From Candidatus Nanohalococcus occultus (GTDB taxonomy: Archaea > Nanohalarchaeota > Nanosalinia > Nanosalinales > Nanosalinaceae): DNA of 64,000 nt. The position numbers and the translations under genes were made by a program. Location: the NCBI RefSeq assembly GCF_029207735.1, contig NZ_CP104395.1, positions 124,001-188,000 on the forward strand, in the 5' to 3' direction. The notes under the pieces were generated by a model. The model saw nothing but the letters and a program-made list of their open reading frames with translations, was not told the origin of the DNA and did no database searches. Shown one piece after another: positions 63,774-64,000 of this stretch; the stretch's first letter is position 1; every line of letters begins with the position of its first letter.

Positions 63774-63897
63774 AAACAGCCACTGGCTCACGTTCTTTAT
63801 CAAACTGAGTGTTCTCGACTGTACTCTTCTCAAAGAAACGGTTTTCTAGCTCGCGGTAGATTCAAAACAGCCGAATAAGAAGTATATACTAGATAAC

Positions 63898-64000
63898 ATG
63901 GCTTACGAACAACTACTGCTCATGGCAGGAAGAGCCTTGATGGGAGGATATTTCGCATTCACAGGCATCAACCACTTCATGAGTTCACAGCAGATGGCAG
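63898..64000 (+). CDS. DoxX-like membrane protein, N-terminal fragment (cut by window edge)
   Basis: ATG at 63898, open to the right edge (34 codons). Starts MAYEQLLLMAGRALMG and continues GYFAFTGINHFM, the first helix and motif of the DoxX family of small four-helix membrane proteins. Divergent from the rhomboid gene. A palindromic AGTATATACT just upstream (63881-63890) may be part of its promoter. Confidence 0.7.
   Translation, partial: MAYEQLLLMAGRALMGGYFAFTGINHFMSSQQMA

Noticed and set aside
1-64000. CRISPR array, insertion sequence or integrated virus
   Set aside because: No regularly spaced repeats, transposase, integrase or structural phage genes were seen; mobile features are limited to the intein and the LAGLIDADG gene.

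Overview
The window is archaeal and comes from a small-genomed salt-in halophile, most likely a nanohaloarchaeon (DPANN). The evidence is archaeal-type translation and transcription genes (split RNA polymerase subunits B''/B' and A'/A'', RpoH, S3Ae, S27ae, aEF-1alpha, aEF-2), archaeal TATA boxes, strongly acidic proteins, moderate GC content, and one- to four-base gene overlaps (ATGA, TGATG, TAATG). The genus is an inference. No CRISPR array, rRNA or complete transposon was seen.

Layout. 1-7.3 kb: central carbon and NAD metabolism (GT4 glycosyltransferase cut by the left edge, type II GAPDH, NAD(P)H-hydrate dehydratase, NMN adenylyltransferase, class I aldolase, FBPase) plus a four-gene ATGA-linked operon with a redoxin, a zinc peptidase and its inactive-looking paralogue. 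7.3-16.4 kb: Hel308 helicase split by an intein; DHFR and thymidylate synthase separated by what looks like the last 37 codons of a lost folC; a soluble histidine-kinase-like protein; SHMT; a BI-1 membrane protein; thymidylate kinase. 16.4-27.9 kb: PiT-like transporter, peroxiredoxin, S3Ae, RecJ-like DHH protein, S15, then the t6A genes Bud32, Sua5 and Kae1 with two CPA2 antiporters between them, and HAM1. 28-33 kb: a broken S10-type ribosomal operon (L3-L4-L23-L2-S19-L22-S3-S27ae). 33-36 kb: RtcB, archease, CMP kinase, tRNA-Ser, a methyltransferase. 36.4-54 kb: S10, EF-1alpha, a HEPN-like protein, EF-2, S7, S12, a tail-anchored coiled-coil protein, a UbiB-like kinase, NusA, and the RNA polymerase operon. 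54-64 kb: RadC-like protein, NucS, an asparagine-synthetase-like/Dph6 fusion, intron-containing tRNA-Lys, a free-standing LAGLIDADG protein, tRNA-iMet, RNase HII, EndA, an AN1-rhomboid fusion and the start of a DoxX-like gene.

How the parts fit. The window holds a nearly complete tRNA splicing route (EndA, RtcB, archease, and a tRNA-Lys with a 73-nt intron) and both substrate and probable enzyme for the last step of diphthamide synthesis (EF-2 His598 and the Dph6 fusion). Two recurring small-scale designs stand out. First, several of the few gaps inside the ribosomal and polymerase operons carry a hairpin that hides the Shine-Dalgarno (SD) sequence of the next gene, often preceded by a very short ORF whose translation would open it (L3, S3, RpoB'', RpoB', RpoA2, RpoH). 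Second, compact hairpins enclose the stop codon of several translation genes (EF-1alpha, EF-2, S7, S15 and others). Both were read by eye and need folding and comparative checks.
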